A stretch of 64,000 nucleotides of DNA, taken from Pseudomonas sp. 6D_7.1_Bac1 (GTDB taxonomy: Bacteria > Pseudomonadota > Gammaproteobacteria > Pseudomonadales > Pseudomonadaceae). Shown one piece after another: positions 63,997 to 64,000 of this stretch. The notes beneath the pieces were generated by a model. The model made no database searches. It had not been told where the DNA came from and saw only the letters and a program-made list of their open reading frames with translations. The position numbers and the translations under genes are program-made. The stretch lies in assembly GCF_025465945.1 (NCBI RefSeq), contig NZ_JANLNW010000071.1, positions 1 through 64,000 on the forward strand, written 5' to 3'. Numbering within the stretch: the first letter of the stretch is position 1; every line of letters begins with the position of its first letter.

Positions 63997-64000
63997 GCCT

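Overview
The window is GC-rich chromosomal DNA of a Pseudomonas, most likely the P. fluorescens group. Four things point there: Pseudomonas-type gene neighbourhoods (guaD-xdhCBA-gntR-smc-zipA-ligA; dnaX-ybaB-recR; apt-anr-hemN-ccoSIHG followed by two cbb3 oxidase operons, then aer and acnA), which match from memory the PA1519-PA1564 order of P. aeruginosa PAO1; the single-copy 4.5S SRP RNA; rmf next to rlmKL; and many paired REP sequences of the types typical of P. fluorescens genomes. Almost all of it is core genome. No CRISPR, prophage, IS element, tRNA or rRNA was seen.

Layout. 1-10.4 kb: rmf with a hairpin-rich leader, rlmKL, a CHASE/PAS diguanylate cyclase, dacB, yggL, a BenE-type permease and a GntR regulator. 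10.5-17.6 kb: purine catabolism (guaD, xdhC, xdhB, xdhA) on the minus strand, flanked by two GntR/FCD regulators. 17.6-26.4 kb: smc, zipA, ligA, a zinc-ribbon metallopeptidase and the SRP RNA. 26.6-35.5 kb: a small Xre regulator, a PAS-GGDEF-EAL protein, a periplasmic solute-binding protein, dnaX, ybaB, recR, an acyl-CoA dehydrogenase and apt.

35.5-55.3 kb is a low-oxygen respiration block: the regulator anr; hemN (anaerobic haem synthesis) with a perfect Anr box; a SafE-like protein plus ccoS/I/H/G for cbb3 oxidase assembly and copper supply; cbb3 oxidase operon 1 (ccoN1O1Q1P1); and operon 2 (ccoN2O2Q2P2) with a perfect Anr-type box lying inside the start of the divergent hydrolase gene. An aerotaxis receptor (aer) and a CPBP membrane protease follow. 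A secreted calcineurin-like phosphoesterase of visibly lower GC sits between ccoG and the cco1 operon and looks acquired. 55.5-64 kb: acnA, rlmM, tusA, a MATE efflux pump, pdxB and, at the right edge, an orphan alpha/beta hydrolase that appears to interrupt a GIY-YIG-like gene.

I found no convincing undescribed multi-gene system. The most interesting signals are the rmf leader, the Anr box embedded in a coding sequence, the phosphoesterase insertion in the cco locus, the paired palindromes in the xdhA promoter, and REP/terminator elements that break up otherwise conserved operons. Family and pathway assignments rest on reading motifs and on recall; no database search was run.
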